Source: Gillisia sp. CAL575
Lineage (GTDB): Bacteria; Bacteroidota; Bacteroidia; Flavobacteriales; Flavobacteriaceae
Length of the DNA: 32,302 bases
NCBI RefSeq assembly: GCF_000403785.1
Contig: NZ_APHJ01000043.1
Span: 1-32,302 of the forward strand
Reading direction: 5' to 3'
The notes under the pieces were generated by a model. It worked only from the letters and a program-made list of their open reading frames with translations, was not told the origin of the DNA and did not search any database. Made by a program: the position numbers and the translations under genes. Shown here piece after piece: positions 1 to 8,151 of the stretch; position 1 is the stretch's first letter, and every line of letters begins with the position of its first letter.

Positions 1-173
1 AAAACCTATCTAAGGTGCTATTAATTATTTAATCTAATTTTCTTCTATTGTTTATTTCCCATATGTTAATCTTATTAGCGCCAAAGGCGCAGTTAAAAAG
101 TAACAAGTACAAAAGTTAAAAGGCAACAAACCTTTACAACTTTAATACTTTTAAACTTTCTAACTCATTTTTT
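1..173. other. rRNA operon spacer upstream of 5S
   Basis: AT-rich spacer with no reading frame of note. It probably separates the 3' end of 23S rRNA (outside the window) from 5S rRNA. A small perfect hairpin, gcgcc-aaa-ggcgc, lies at 78-90. It has no downstream T run and so is more likely an rRNA processing stem than a terminator. That role is inference. Confidence 0.5.
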
Positions 174-280
<107 letters not shown>

Positions 281-290
281 TTTTTTTGAA

Positions 291-320
291 AAGCACTTAT
301 CAATAGATAGGTGCTTTTTT
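291..320 (+). terminator. Rho-independent terminator of rRNA operon
   Basis: An 11-bp stem (aagcacttatc at 291-301 with gataggtgctt at 306-316, one G-T pair) with a 4-nt loop is followed by a T run. It lies 10 nt after the end of 5S rRNA on the same strand. Confidence 0.9.
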
Positions 321-341
321 TGTTTACATTAAGTTCTAATT

Positions 342-374
342 AAACCCCTTCATCTATAATGGAGGGGTTTTTTT
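342..374 (+). terminator. Second Rho-independent terminator
   Basis: The stem aaaccccttc (342-351) pairs with ggaggggttt (361-370) with one G-T pair. It has a 9-nt loop and a run of seven T (368-374). It probably backs up the rRNA terminator just upstream. Tandem terminators after rRNA operons are common. Confidence 0.8.
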
Positions 375-464
375 GGTTTGGATATTTTGGGGTAATAATA
401 GATAATACTTTGCGTAGAGATCCTAAGAGAATTACTCCTAAGCTAAAAGAAGTTTGATGTTTAT

Positions 465-545
465 GAGAAATCGGCCAGGGATTGAGGCGAGCTACCGCGT
501 AGCCCGGAAAGCCCGGCACAAGGCGAAGCCGGAGTGGGACACATA
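465..545 (+). ncRNA. Candidate flavobacterial structured RNA
   Basis: This is a GC-rich island in AT-rich intergenic DNA, starting near agaaatcggccagggattg and carrying cggaaagcccg. Two small hairpins are visible: gcta-ccgcg-tagc (491-503) and ccggc-acaaggcgaa-gccgg (513-532). From memory, blocks with the same constant parts (GGGATTG, GCGGAAAGCCCG) around variable hairpins recur between genes in many flavobacterial genomes. Rfam's Flavo-1 family is one possible identity, but I cannot confirm it. The reverse strand has an open 70-codon frame over this region, but its composition and lack of context argue against a protein. The strand is chosen by that remembered consensus and is uncertain. Confidence 0.4.
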
Positions 546-614
546 ACTTCAAAACGAAAAAATATTCGAAATCGGATTCTTTTTATTTAATGGATATCTT
601 TAAATTTTAAGGTT

Positions 615-1211
615 CTAATTTGTGAGATGACATTTATTTTTCAAAGCGTCTTTAACATTGCTAAACCACTCCTCACTTAAGATACTTAAAACAATACTGT
701 CTCTACGACCCTTTGGAGCTGCACAATTGCCGCGAAGAATCCCTTCTTCTATACATCCAATACTTTTCATAGCGGCAATACTTCTTGCATTTTTAGCATC
801 AGCTCTAAATTCCACACGCTCTAGTTTCATGGTCTCGAAAGCGTATTGAAGTAAGAGAAACTTACAATTCCTATTTAAGCCTGTACCTTGAAATTCTTTA
901 GCATACCAAGTAAAACCTAATTGTACTGTGGAATGTGTTTTTCTGTAATCATAAAAACGGGTGGATCCGGCAATTTTGTTAGTGCGCTTATCTAAAACAA
1001 TAAAGGGATACGAAGTCCCTGCATCTTTTTCCCTTAAGGCATGTGCTATATAATTCATTAAATTATCTAAACCATCAGCAGGAGTTAATGAGTATTTCCA
1101 AAGCTCTGGTTCATTAATAGAAAATTCCTCTAGCAGGGCAATATCTTCTCTCTTTAAGAGTCTTAATAAGACACTATCATTCTCTAAAATGATCTGGTTT
1201 TTAAATTCCAT
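615..1211 (-). CDS. GNAT family N-acetyltransferase (RimJ/RimL type)
   Basis: Predicted cytoplasmic acetyl-CoA-dependent N-acetyltransferase of 198 residues; the substrate is unknown. The fold's usual signs are present. The N-terminal block has LRLLKREDIALL (residues 16-27). The beta-4/beta-5 region carries TVQLGFTWYAKEFQGTGLNR, in which QGTGLN (108-113) is the acetyl-CoA pyrophosphate loop. The helix NARSIAAMKSIG (141-152) is the typical RimJ/RimL-like C-terminal motif. The order and length fit the Acetyltransf_3 group, which includes ribosomal-protein and small-molecule acetylases. The start lies 26 nt after the stop of the upstream amidohydrolase, so the two are probably co-transcribed. 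The specific acceptor cannot be read from sequence. Confidence 0.88.
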   Translation of the reverse strand: MEFKNQIILENDSVLLRLLKREDIALLEEFSINEPELWKYSLTPADGLDNLMNYIAHALREKDAGTSYPFIVLDKRTNKIAGSTRFYDYRKTHSTVQLGFTWYAKEFQGTGLNRNCKFLLLQYAFETMKLERVEFRADAKNARSIAAMKSIGCIEEGILRGNCAAPKGRRDSIVLSILSEEWFSNVKDALKNKCHLTN

Positions 1212-1237
1212 AAGAGGTCTTAAAGTTATTTTTAAAA

Positions 1238-2632
1238 TTATTTTTTTAGCTCCTGCAACAAATTATCCAACATCTTCTTATCATAAACTTTTCCTTTGAT
1301 AATTGTTGCTTTAATATTATCAAGGTTTTTTATGTTCTCTAATGGGTTTCTTTCTAGAATTACCAGGTTTGCTACTTTATGCTCAGCAATACTTCCATAG
1401 AATTCTCTCAAACCGAAGAATTCAGGACCGTTAATCATGGAAGTGATAAGTGCTTGTTGTGGTGTAAGTCCAGCTGCAACTAAACTTTGTAATTCTAAAT
1501 GCAAAGATTCTCCAGGATAGACGAATGAATTAAATGCACCAGAATCTGAACCTGCTAAAACTTTAACGCCCGACTTGTACAATGGTACAATCATATCTGT
1601 AGCCAATTGTCCTAATTGTGACCTAGAGCTATTTCCTTGTGATTTTGCTTTTTTCGCAGTTTCTATTCTTCCTTGATATGTTTTCTGAATTCCCTTGTCA
1701 ATATAATTTAAAAGACTGTCTTCTTTATGATCCACTTCGGTTAATTCTGAAAGCACTTTACCTATATATAGGGTAGGTGTTATAAAAGCATTTTGAGAAG
1801 CTAATTTTTTTAAAACAGAATCAGCTAGTTTCGGATCATAAGATTCAACAATTTGTGGGAACATACTATAGCTAGGATTTGTTTGTGTAAGACTATCTAC
1901 CAACGGAGAGCAAGATTTTATTACATAATACATATGCTCTGTCCCGTCTAATCCGAGTGTTGTTGCTGTTAATATATCTGCACTTAAAGGCATGTGACCT
2001 GTAGTTTTTAAACCTCGCGCTTCCGCTTGTTTAATGATTTCGTAGAAAATTTCTTTTTTAAGACTTCCATCATACATTTTAACGTAATCTACATTCAGAA
2101 GTTCTAAAGAATCTAAAGCAATTTTTACATCATCATTGCTATCCACAATTATAGAACCCGGCCAAGCTGGTTTATTTCCATCTAATTTTGGACCTGAGGT
2201 GAAAATTGTTGGACCAGCTAGTTTCTTATTGTTTATTTGATTTTTCCATTTTAATACGCTTGGTGTTATGTCTCCTCCAGCATCTCGTATATTCGTTATT
2301 CCATAGGCTAAGAATAATGGGAGTAGCTTTTTATTTTCTTCAATTAATGTGTCTCCTCCTCGAAAATGAACATGATTATCCCATAATCCTGGCATTACAA
2401 ATTTATTGGCAGCATCGTAGGTTTGACTAGCTTTATACTTATTTAAATTTGTCATATCATCTACCATTCTAATAGTATCTTGAGAAATGGCTATTAACTG
2501 AGACTTGGTTAAGGTGTTACCCAACACATCAATGATTGTTGCATTCGTTATAATTAAATCGAAGTGATTGGTAGTTTTAGTATTGCACGAGCCTAAAAAT
2601 AATAATACTACAAGTGCTCTTAATATATTCAT
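1238..2632 (-). CDS. Amidohydrolase family lipoprotein (imidazolonepropionase-like)
   Basis: Metal-dependent hydrolase of 464 residues, predicted to be anchored in the envelope. The N-terminus has a lipoprotein signal with lipobox LGSC (Cys16). The metal ligands of the amidohydrolase superfamily are in order: HVH (His87, His89) after the FVMPGLWDNH strand, Lys185 in YVKMYDG, His213 in TGHMP, His233 in GTEHM, and Asp363 in LAGSDSGAF. A C-terminal strand typical of the composite beta-sandwich (KVANLVILERNPLENI) is present. This pattern fits the imidazolonepropionase/prolidase-like group, whose exported members often act on peptides or amide-bonded compounds. Substrate unknown. It starts 15 nt after pstB, so it may be transcribed with the phosphate operon, although no functional link is obvious. 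Confidence 0.88.
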   Translation of the reverse strand: MNILRALVVLLFLGSCNTKTTNHFDLIITNATIIDVLGNTLTKSQLIAISQDTIRMVDDMTNLNKYKASQTYDAANKFVMPGLWDNHVHFRGGDTLIEENKKLLPLFLAYGITNIRDAGGDITPSVLKWKNQINNKKLAGPTIFTSGPKLDGNKPAWPGSIIVDSNDDVKIALDSLELLNVDYVKMYDGSLKKEIFYEIIKQAEARGLKTTGHMPLSADILTATTLGLDGTEHMYYVIKSCSPLVDSLTQTNPSYSMFPQIVESYDPKLADSVLKKLASQNAFITPTLYIGKVLSELTEVDHKEDSLLNYIDKGIQKTYQGRIETAKKAKSQGNSSRSQLGQLATDMIVPLYKSGVKVLAGSDSGAFNSFVYPGESLHLELQSLVAAGLTPQQALITSMINGPEFFGLREFYGSIAEHKVANLVILERNPLENIKNLDNIKATIIKGKVYDKKMLDNLLQELKK

Positions 2633-2647
2633 CTTCTTTAAATAGGA

Positions 2648-3460
2648 TTAACAATCGCAATATTCATCTCTTAAATAAGCTTTAGTTTGAGGATTGGAAG
2701 AACAGGAAAAGATTATGGAAGCTGGACCTTGTTCTATTAATTTTCCATCGCATATGAATACTAAGTTATCTGCAATCCTTTTAGCCTGCTGAATGTTATG
2801 TGTTACAAATACAATAGTATAATTCTCTTTTAATTTTACCATCATATCCTCAATTGCTCTTGTAGATACCGGATCTAATGAAGAAGTAGGTTCGTCCAAT
2901 AAAATAACTTCTGGTTTCACAGCTAAAGTTCTAGCAATACATAAGCGTTGTTGCTGCCCAATAGATAATGAAATAGCCTTATCATTTAATCGATGTGAAA
3001 CCTCTTTCCAGAGAGAAACAGCTTTTAAATTCTCCTCAGCAATTTGCAGCTTCTCGAGCTTACTTAATTTTTTAAGATGCTGAATTCCGAAGAGCACATT
3101 TTCCTTAATAGATTTTGGAAAAACACAGGGTTTTTGAAAAACCATACCAATTTGAGTCCGTAACTGTGCTACATCAACATCTTTTTCATTGATGGATAGG
3201 CCATTAAAAATAATTTCTCCCTGAGTATTTAATCCGGTAACATCATCATTAATTCTATTTATACTTCTTATAAGTGTCGATTTACCACTACCAGAAGGCC
3301 CGATAATACATGTGATCTCATTTTTAGGAATTGAAAGTTGAATATCATCTAAAATATGATTTTCATTGATCCATACTTGAAAATTCTTGATTTCAATGAT
3401 TTCTTTCTGATTTTTTCCAACTACCGATAAATTCGGTTTTATTACTTTTTCTGCCATCAT
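2648..3460 (-). CDS. pstB: Phosphate ABC transporter ATP-binding protein PstB
   Basis: ATPase that drives high-affinity phosphate import by the PstSCAB complex at the inner membrane. It has 270 residues with complete ABC motifs: Walker A GPSGSGKST (54-62), Q-loop in GMVFQKP, signature LSIGQQQ (165-171), Walker B VILLDEP (185-191) and the switch histidine in VTHN (His221). The stretch VFPKSIKENVLFG after the Q-loop is typical of PstB. The start overlaps the pstA stop by 4 nt (ATGA), which indicates translational coupling. A second Met directly follows the first, so either could be used. The C-terminus ends in an unusual Cys-rich tail (YCDC). No phoU gene follows, unlike in many bacteria. Confidence 0.95.
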   Translation of the reverse strand: MMAEKVIKPNLSVVGKNQKEIIEIKNFQVWINENHILDDIQLSIPKNEITCIIGPSGSGKSTLIRSINRINDDVTGLNTQGEIIFNGLSINEKDVDVAQLRTQIGMVFQKPCVFPKSIKENVLFGIQHLKKLSKLEKLQIAEENLKAVSLWKEVSHRLNDKAISLSIGQQQRLCIARTLAVKPEVILLDEPTSSLDPVSTRAIEDMMVKLKENYTIVFVTHNIQQAKRIADNLVFICDGKLIEQGPASIIFSCSSNPQTKAYLRDEYCDC

Positions 3461-4305
3461 CTTTTTGATATGGTTTGATGTCTTAATCTAATGAAAAGTG
3501 CCGAGATACTAAAAATTATCACAAGTATTACCAAAACTAAACTTGCCCCCCACGCATTTTGTAATGCTGCCGGATTTGTAGCTTGTTGGGCTAGTGCTAA
3601 AATATGTGTAGGTAAGGTAGATACCGGCTCTAAAAATGAACTTGGGAACTCCACTCCCGAAAATGCTGTTGCTATAAACATGATGGGTGCAGTTTCACCA
3701 ATTGCTCGAGCAATCCCAATTAATAAGCCTGTAATAGCACCACTAAAGCCTTGTGGTAAAAGAACCTGTACAATCACCTGCCATTTATTAAGACCTAATG
3801 CCGAAGAACTTTCTCTGTAAACGGTAGGAATACTATTTATGGATTGATAGGTAGACAAAGTTACGGTTGGAAGAATCATCATGGAGAGAATTATAGAACC
3901 TACAAACCATGAAATCCCCATATTTAATATGTTTACAAAAAATATAAGTCCGAATATTCCAAAAATTACCGACGGGATTCCATTTAAACTATAAATTAAG
4001 GTATTGATTATTTTATGTACTGTATCATTCTTTAAATATTCACTCTTATATATTGCAGTACCCAATGCAATCGGTAGGCAAATTAATGCAGCAAAAATAA
4101 TTAGAAGAATGCTTCCGAATATCTGATATACAATTCCTCCCGAAGCTCCGAATTCCGCAGAAGTATTGGTTAAGAAATCTAGTGAGAGCGCTGGCAGACC
4201 GTTCCAAATAATAATTCCAAAAAGGAAAAGTAGTATGAGACTGCATACAAAAACTGCAATGCCCACAGATGCATAAAACAGGTTATTTTGTAGTTTTCTA
4301 TTCAT
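3457..4305 (-). CDS. pstA: Phosphate ABC transporter permease PstA
   Basis: Inner-membrane permease subunit of the phosphate importer, paired with PstC. The 282 residues contain about six hydrophobic segments, beginning at residue 13 and ending near residue 272. The cytoplasmic coupling loop of binding-protein-dependent permeases is visible around YRESSSALGLNKWQVIVQVL, which docks onto PstB. The segment NGIPSVIFGIFGLIFF is highly characteristic of PstA/PstC. The gene overlaps pstC by 8 nt at its start and pstB by 4 nt at its end, so the operon is tightly coupled. Assignment to PstA rather than PstC rests on gene order and on the closer similarity of the loop region to PstA. Confidence 0.94.
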   Translation of the reverse strand: MNRKLQNNLFYASVGIAVFVCSLILLFLFGIIIWNGLPALSLDFLTNTSAEFGASGGIVYQIFGSILLIIFAALICLPIALGTAIYKSEYLKNDTVHKIINTLIYSLNGIPSVIFGIFGLIFFVNILNMGISWFVGSIILSMMILPTVTLSTYQSINSIPTVYRESSSALGLNKWQVIVQVLLPQGFSGAITGLLIGIARAIGETAPIMFIATAFSGVEFPSSFLEPVSTLPTHILALAQQATNPAALQNAWGASLVLVILVIIFSISALFIRLRHQTISKR

Positions 4306-5191
4306 ACAAACGCCCGTTAGATGATTTTAATGAATTTTGAGAAAGTATCGTGAGAATAAGAACTAAGATAAATAATAATAAACCCATAAAGATCATGGCA
4401 CTAAAATGTACAGATCCAAATGAGGTTTCAGCTATTTCTCTTCCTAATTTAGAGGTAATAGTTTGCCCTGGAGATAACCAATTATAAATGGGTTCAGGGA
4501 TTTTATCTATACTGCCAATAACTAGCATTACCGCCATTGTCTCGCCTAGAGCTCTTCCAAAAGCCAATAAAATGGCAGCCTTGAGATCTGGTTTTGCTAT
4601 AGGAATTAATATTTCTTTGATAATTTCAAACTTATATAGCCCAAGTCCTTTAGCCGATTCCCGGTATTTATCTGGGATATGATGAAAAGCATCATCTGTG
4701 AGCGTAATAATTGTTGGGAGTATCATTATGGATAATAAAATTCCAGCAGTTAAAATGGTTCTACCAGATTGAAGATTGAAAATATCTTGAATCCAAATAC
4801 TAAAAAATGCAATTCCTATTAATCCGAAAATTATGGATGGAATCCCAGCTAGTAGCTCTAATAATGATTTTACGACAAATCTATATTTTGAAGGTAAAAT
4901 CTCGCTAGTGAAAATGGCTGTGTAAATTCCGAGTGGTACTGCTATAAGAAGCGATATAAAAGTTACTACGAAAGTTCCAAATAGCATCGGAAGAATGCCA
5001 AATTCCCCAGTTGCTGCATTCCACTTAAAACTAAGTAGATCTAAACCAATGATACTTATTGCATCCCAGCTATTGATTAGAAGAATTGTAAAGATTAAAA
5101 AAACAATAAAAGCACTAATTAAAGTGCTTCCATAAACATAGTATTTTCCAATCTTATTGGTTGATCCTAACATAACCAGCTTCCTCCACAA
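4298..5191 (-). CDS. pstC: Phosphate ABC transporter permease PstC
   Basis: The second permease subunit of the phosphate importer, 297 residues with about six membrane segments. PstC traits include LAGIPSIIFGLIGIAFF, the coupling loop YRESAKGLGLYKFEIIKEIL, and the conserved ALGETMAVMLVIG segment. The annotated start overlaps the 3' end of pstS by 38 nt. A second Met at residue 7 (MLGSTNKIG) would cut the overlap to 20 nt and is an equally plausible start. Overlaps of this size argue for translational coupling within pstSCAB. No partner outside the operon is needed to explain it. Confidence 0.94.
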   Translation of the reverse strand: MWRKLVMLGSTNKIGKYYVYGSTLISAFIVFLIFTILLINSWDAISIIGLDLLSFKWNAATGEFGILPMLFGTFVVTFISLLIAVPLGIYTAIFTSEILPSKYRFVVKSLLELLAGIPSIIFGLIGIAFFSIWIQDIFNLQSGRTILTAGILLSIMILPTIITLTDDAFHHIPDKYRESAKGLGLYKFEIIKEILIPIAKPDLKAAILLAFGRALGETMAVMLVIGSIDKIPEPIYNWLSPGQTITSKLGREIAETSFGSVHFSAMIFMGLLLFILVLILTILSQNSLKSSNGRLYE

Positions 5192-5990
5192 TTGTTTGTC
5201 CTTTAGAACTCAAAAGATACTCAATAAAATTCTTAACATCTCCCGTCGGTTCTGCATTTGTAACAATTAATAAATCCCTTGTAATAGGAAATTTATTATT
5301 GATTATATTTTCTATACTCGGTTCTATTAAAGTTCCATCCAACATTTTGATACTTAAGCCTTTTACATCCTTATTAAGCCAAGCATTGGATAGCATTCCA
5401 ATAGCCGCATCACTTTGTACAATTGCCGTTTGTTCCTCATTGTTAGAACCAAGAACAAGATCTGCTCCTTCTGCTATTGCCTCCTTATCACCTAATACAA
5501 TTTCCATAAATACATGCCTGGTTCCTCGAGAAGCTTCTTTATCTATAACAAGTATTTCTTTGTCCGGACCTCCTAATTCTTTCCAATTCCTTATTTCTCC
5601 CCGATAGATTTTGGCTATTTCTTCTAAAGTAAGAGTAGTTATTCCAGACTTATATATCTCTGAAGAAACTACTGGTACTACAGCATCTTTTCCAATAGAG
5701 ATTGGATTAAAATTGACATTTGGATATGCTTCAATTTCCTCTTGAGTAATATCTCTAGATACCATTCCTATATCAATTTTACCTTCACCTAATTGATTTA
5801 CCCCAACCCCGGAGCCACCTTCGTTTACAATAATATTAATCTCAGGGTTATTTTTTCTGAATTCCTCTGCCGCGATGGAAATAACGGGAAGAACAGTTGT
5901 GCTACCAGCAATATTTATAGCTTGTTTTTTATCGCAGGAATTTAGAATTATACATAATAGGAGTATCAGTAGGAGGTTGTTATTTTTCAT
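5154..5990 (-). CDS. pstS: Phosphate-binding lipoprotein PstS
   Basis: Periplasmic substrate-binding protein for phosphate, 278 residues. The lipoprotein signal peptide ends in LNSC (Cys19), so it should be lipid-anchored. Phosphate-binding segments are recognisable: the AGSTTV loop (about residues 29-34), the GEGKIDIGMVSRDI strand-loop, and DKEASRGTRHVF, whose Ser/Arg/Gly contacts are typical of the PstS fold. It is the first gene of pstSCAB, and about 415 nt of upstream non-coding DNA should hold its promoter. I looked for a TAnnTTTG element there on the minus strand and found none convincing, as expected if an activator of PhoB type is needed. No PHO box could be assigned with confidence. 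Confidence 0.94.
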   Translation of the reverse strand: MKNNNLLLILLLCIILNSCDKKQAINIAGSTTVLPVISIAAEEFRKNNPEINIIVNEGGSGVGVNQLGEGKIDIGMVSRDITQEEIEAYPNVNFNPISIGKDAVVPVVSSEIYKSGITTLTLEEIAKIYRGEIRNWKELGGPDKEILVIDKEASRGTRHVFMEIVLGDKEAIAEGADLVLGSNNEEQTAIVQSDAAIGMLSNAWLNKDVKGLSIKMLDGTLIEPSIENIINNKFPITRDLLIVTNAEPTGDVKNFIEYLLSSKGQTIVEEAGYVRINQ

Positions 5991-6406
5991 TAAAATAGTT
6001 ATCGTGTTGTGAGAAATTAAAAACTTAGGTTTAAAATTATTTTCTTATGTAATCATCACTTTATACATGCAATATAAGATATACGACGAAAAACTATTCT
6101 TGGATTACAAATTACGGGATAAATTTTTCCTTTTTTTATAAACCTGATAAAGAGGATGGCACTTGAGGAAGCTCTTTTTTCATTGAAATGTTGAAAAAGA
6201 TGACTTTGAATTAAGTTTCTTTGCTGCAAGATACCTGCAAAGGTTGTTGGAAGAGGCTTGGTTTGGTATGTAGTCTTTAAGAATTTAACCTAGTGATTTT
6301 TAAAATATAAGATTACATAACGAACCAAATTCACATATTAATTTTTTGCATCCCTAAATTATAAGAATACCTATGTTTATGAAGAAAAGTAACACTTGCT
6401 TTCTAA
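5991..6406. other. Intergenic region upstream of pstS
   Basis: This 416-nt gap between pstS and the half-helicase gene should contain the phosphate-regulated promoter of pstS near its left end. No standard Bacteroidetes -7 element was found on the minus strand. A short interrupted reading frame on the plus strand (6124-6273) is listed separately. No RNA gene or strong hairpin was recognised. Confidence 0.5.
6124..6273 (+). pseudogene. Possible decayed plus-strand gene fragment
   Basis: In one plus-strand frame the DNA reads KRMALEEALFH, then TGA (6184-6186), then NVEKDDFELSFFAARY, LQRLLEEAWFGM and a stop at 6271. The second part looks protein-like (amphipathic, acidic and aromatic) and is slightly richer in G+C than its flanks. 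If the TGA replaced TGG, the frame would be one continuous peptide of about 49 codons. I do not recognise the family, there is no clear start, and a chance open frame cannot be excluded. Confidence 0.18.
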
Positions 6407-7033
6407 TTAAGCTGAAGCCTCTTTTATAGAAACCATTATCGCATTTTTCATAAAAGTTTCTTCTAATTTCTCCAACTTTGTAGTCATGTTTTCTGTAAAC
6501 ACCAAATACTGGCATTTATTGATACTTTGTGAAACCCTATATATAGCTTCATAGGCGGATCTCTGAAGAAGATCATGGGCATCCTCAAGAATCATTAATT
6601 GAAGTTCTCCTAAATTAATTCCAGTAATAGAGAAGAGCTTATTTATTCTTTTGGGAGTCGCAATAACAATATCTACACCAGCATAAATATCATCTTTTTG
6701 ATGATCTATATTTTGCTCATCATATGCGCAATAGATCCTAAGATCCATATACCTTGTGAAAGCCTTGAATTTTTCCTCTAGATCTAAAGCAGATTCTTTA
6801 TCTTTTACATATATCAATGCCCTGGGAGCATCCATATATGCTTCGGAATTAAGTTGTTGAATTGTGCTTATAATCATTGTTGTGGTTTTGCCAGCACCTT
6901 CTGGAGCGATACCATAAAAATTTGCGCCACTCTTTATTTTTGAAATACTTTTTTTCTGAAATGGTGTAGGTGATTCTATTTCAAGACGTTCAAGAGCTTC
7001 TTTTAAAGGTGTGTTCAGTTTTCTAAATGGCAT
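6407..7033 (-). CDS. Stand-alone DEAD-like helicase N-terminal domain protein
   Basis: A 208-residue protein with only the first RecA-like domain of a DEAD-box RNA helicase. It has a Q-motif-like start (TPFQ, Gln26), Walker A APEGAGKT (43-50), the motif Ia region ALIYVKDKE, a TP-R motif in IATPKRI, and motif II as LEDAH (149-153) in place of DEAD. Motif III (SAT) is not conserved (VFTENM), and there is no helicase C domain. Downstream DNA shows no remnant of one. I recall similar proteins of about 205-210 residues in other flavobacteria, so this is probably a stable family rather than a recent truncation. It may bind ATP or RNA but is unlikely to unwind RNA alone. The frame opens 22 codons earlier, but that Met lies in the promoter, so the Met at 7033 is chosen. 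Confidence 0.78.
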   Translation of the reverse strand: MPFRKLNTPLKEALERLEIESPTPFQKKSISKIKSGANFYGIAPEGAGKTTTMIISTIQQLNSEAYMDAPRALIYVKDKESALDLEEKFKAFTRYMDLRIYCAYDEQNIDHQKDDIYAGVDIVIATPKRINKLFSITGINLGELQLMILEDAHDLLQRSAYEAIYRVSQSINKCQYLVFTENMTTKLEKLEETFMKNAIMVSIKEASA

Positions 7034-7084
7034 TCGCTTATAATTTGTAGTAGCTAAAAAAAAATAGCTGTATTTATACTTTTG

Positions 7085-7113
7085 CAAAAGTACAACCAAA
7101 TTATTTAGGTCAA
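7085..7113 (-). promoter_or_regulatory. Bacteroidetes-type promoter of half-helicase gene
   Basis: On the minus strand, TTG (7111-7113) is followed after 18 nt by TACTTTTG (7085-7092). This matches the Bacteroidetes housekeeping consensus TTG-N17-23-TAnnTTTG. Transcription should begin near 7078, downstream of the longest possible start codon (7099) and upstream of the Met at 7033, which settles the start choice. Confidence 0.72.
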
Positions 7114-7566
7114 ATGCTACAAGCAGTAAAGCTTTAGATAGTATTAACTCATATCAATTTCCCAAAGGAGATCATAGTTATATGAGCAGCAATTTCGTGA
7201 GGAAAAGAAAATTTAATAATAGCTAATCCTACTTTATTATTTGGATTTTAGCCTTTTTGTAATTAATTTTTTGAAGCTATACATTCATTACTTAGCCTTG
7301 TTCTAAACCCAATTTTTTTAGCTTTATTATGGCCTCTACATTTAGAAAGAGATATTTATATATGCGAACTTATCCCCCAATTTTTAGTTTCTTGATTTTA
7401 CTTAGATCAATCGGTTGTGATTTTTAAATAATTTTTATATATTTGATTATCAGGCTTTAATGTTAATATTTTAAGCTGATGTCCTCGAATTTACTTTCCG
7501 AATACCAGTGAAAACTTGCTGCTTTTGTTATTTATGGCTATAAATATGTAACCTAAAATTAACAAT
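7114..7566. other. AT-rich intergenic region
   Basis: Non-coding stretch between divergent genes. I see no RNA gene, repeat or convincing reading frame. Near its right end TTG (7516-7518) and TAAATATG (7541-7548), 22 nt apart, resemble a weak promoter for the small membrane peptide, with one mismatch in the -7 box. Confidence 0.4.
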
Positions 7567-7752
7567 ATGAAAAATCAATTACACAGAATTATTGTAGTTG
7601 CAGCTATTCTTTCTTTAGTCCTTTTTAGTTGGATGAAATCTAGAAGTGATGCTAATGCACAATATGAAACTAATAAAGTTGAAATTGAAGATAGTCAGGA
7701 TAGTGCTTCAACACAAGTAAGTTATATTACTTTAGATGAAGTTAGAAGTTAA
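7567..7752 (+). CDS. Small single-pass membrane or exported peptide, unknown
   Basis: A 61-residue peptide that I do not recognise. Residues 8-22 (IIVVAAILSLVLFSW) form one hydrophobic segment after a short basic start, followed by MKSRSDANA and an acidic, Ser/Thr-rich tail (about residues 34-61). The segment could be an uncleaved membrane anchor or a signal peptide cut near ANA. Support for it being real includes a charged tail with normal flavobacterial codon use, an A-rich leader before ATG, and a possible weak promoter. It stands alone on the plus strand with about 400 nt of non-coding DNA on each side. Short length and absence of a family keep confidence moderate. Confidence 0.5.
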   Translation: MKNQLHRIIVVAAILSLVLFSWMKSRSDANAQYETNKVEIEDSQDSASTQVSYITLDEVRS

Positions 7753-8151
7753 AAGCTATTTGATTAATTGTATAATTATATCCTATGCACTGCATTCAGG
7801 TACAGCATTTCTATGTTTTAATTTTTGAAAATAATTTGCTAACAGAGATCACGAGCATTTTCGCTACTTCTACATTTGAATTCTGCTACGGAACTAATCT
7901 CTTTCTTTTCTGATGAGAATTTCTATATTAGACAAGGTAATAACCGAAATCTATTTTTCAAAAGCCTTTGAATTTTCTTCGGAATAAATGTCTAAAATTC
8001 TTATAAGTATTATTCGCTCTTTAATAGTAATTTCAAAATTATTAAATTGAAAATGGATATTCTGCCACAATAGGAAGATAGATTGTAAGCTATAATCCCT
8101 GCCATGTCACAATTAATATTTCTTATTATTTATACTTTTTAAGAAGCGAGT
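7753..8151. other. Intergenic region with no clear gene
   Basis: AT-rich DNA between the small plus-strand peptide and the 3' end of the DUF3570 gene. A minus-strand frame without a Met is open from 8106 to 7951 (including KERIILIRILDIYSEENSKA). It could be a decayed fragment or chance. No terminator hairpin with a T run was found after the DUF3570 gene. Confidence 0.35.

Noticed and set aside
340-552. 70-codon minus-strand open frame over the GC-rich element
   Set aside because: The frame covers hairpin-rich DNA that resembles a structured RNA or repeat. The peptide has repeated Arg/Leu/Pro patterns expected from reading such DNA, and overlaps a terminator.
7034-7099. 22-codon extension of the half-helicase
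   Set aside because: The extra start codon lies within the predicted promoter, upstream of the likely transcription start.
7951-8106. Minus-strand frame without Met between the small peptide and DUF3570
   Set aside because: Protein-like in part (KERIILIRILDIYSEENSKA), but there is no start codon, no family and no context. Chance in AT-rich DNA is as likely.
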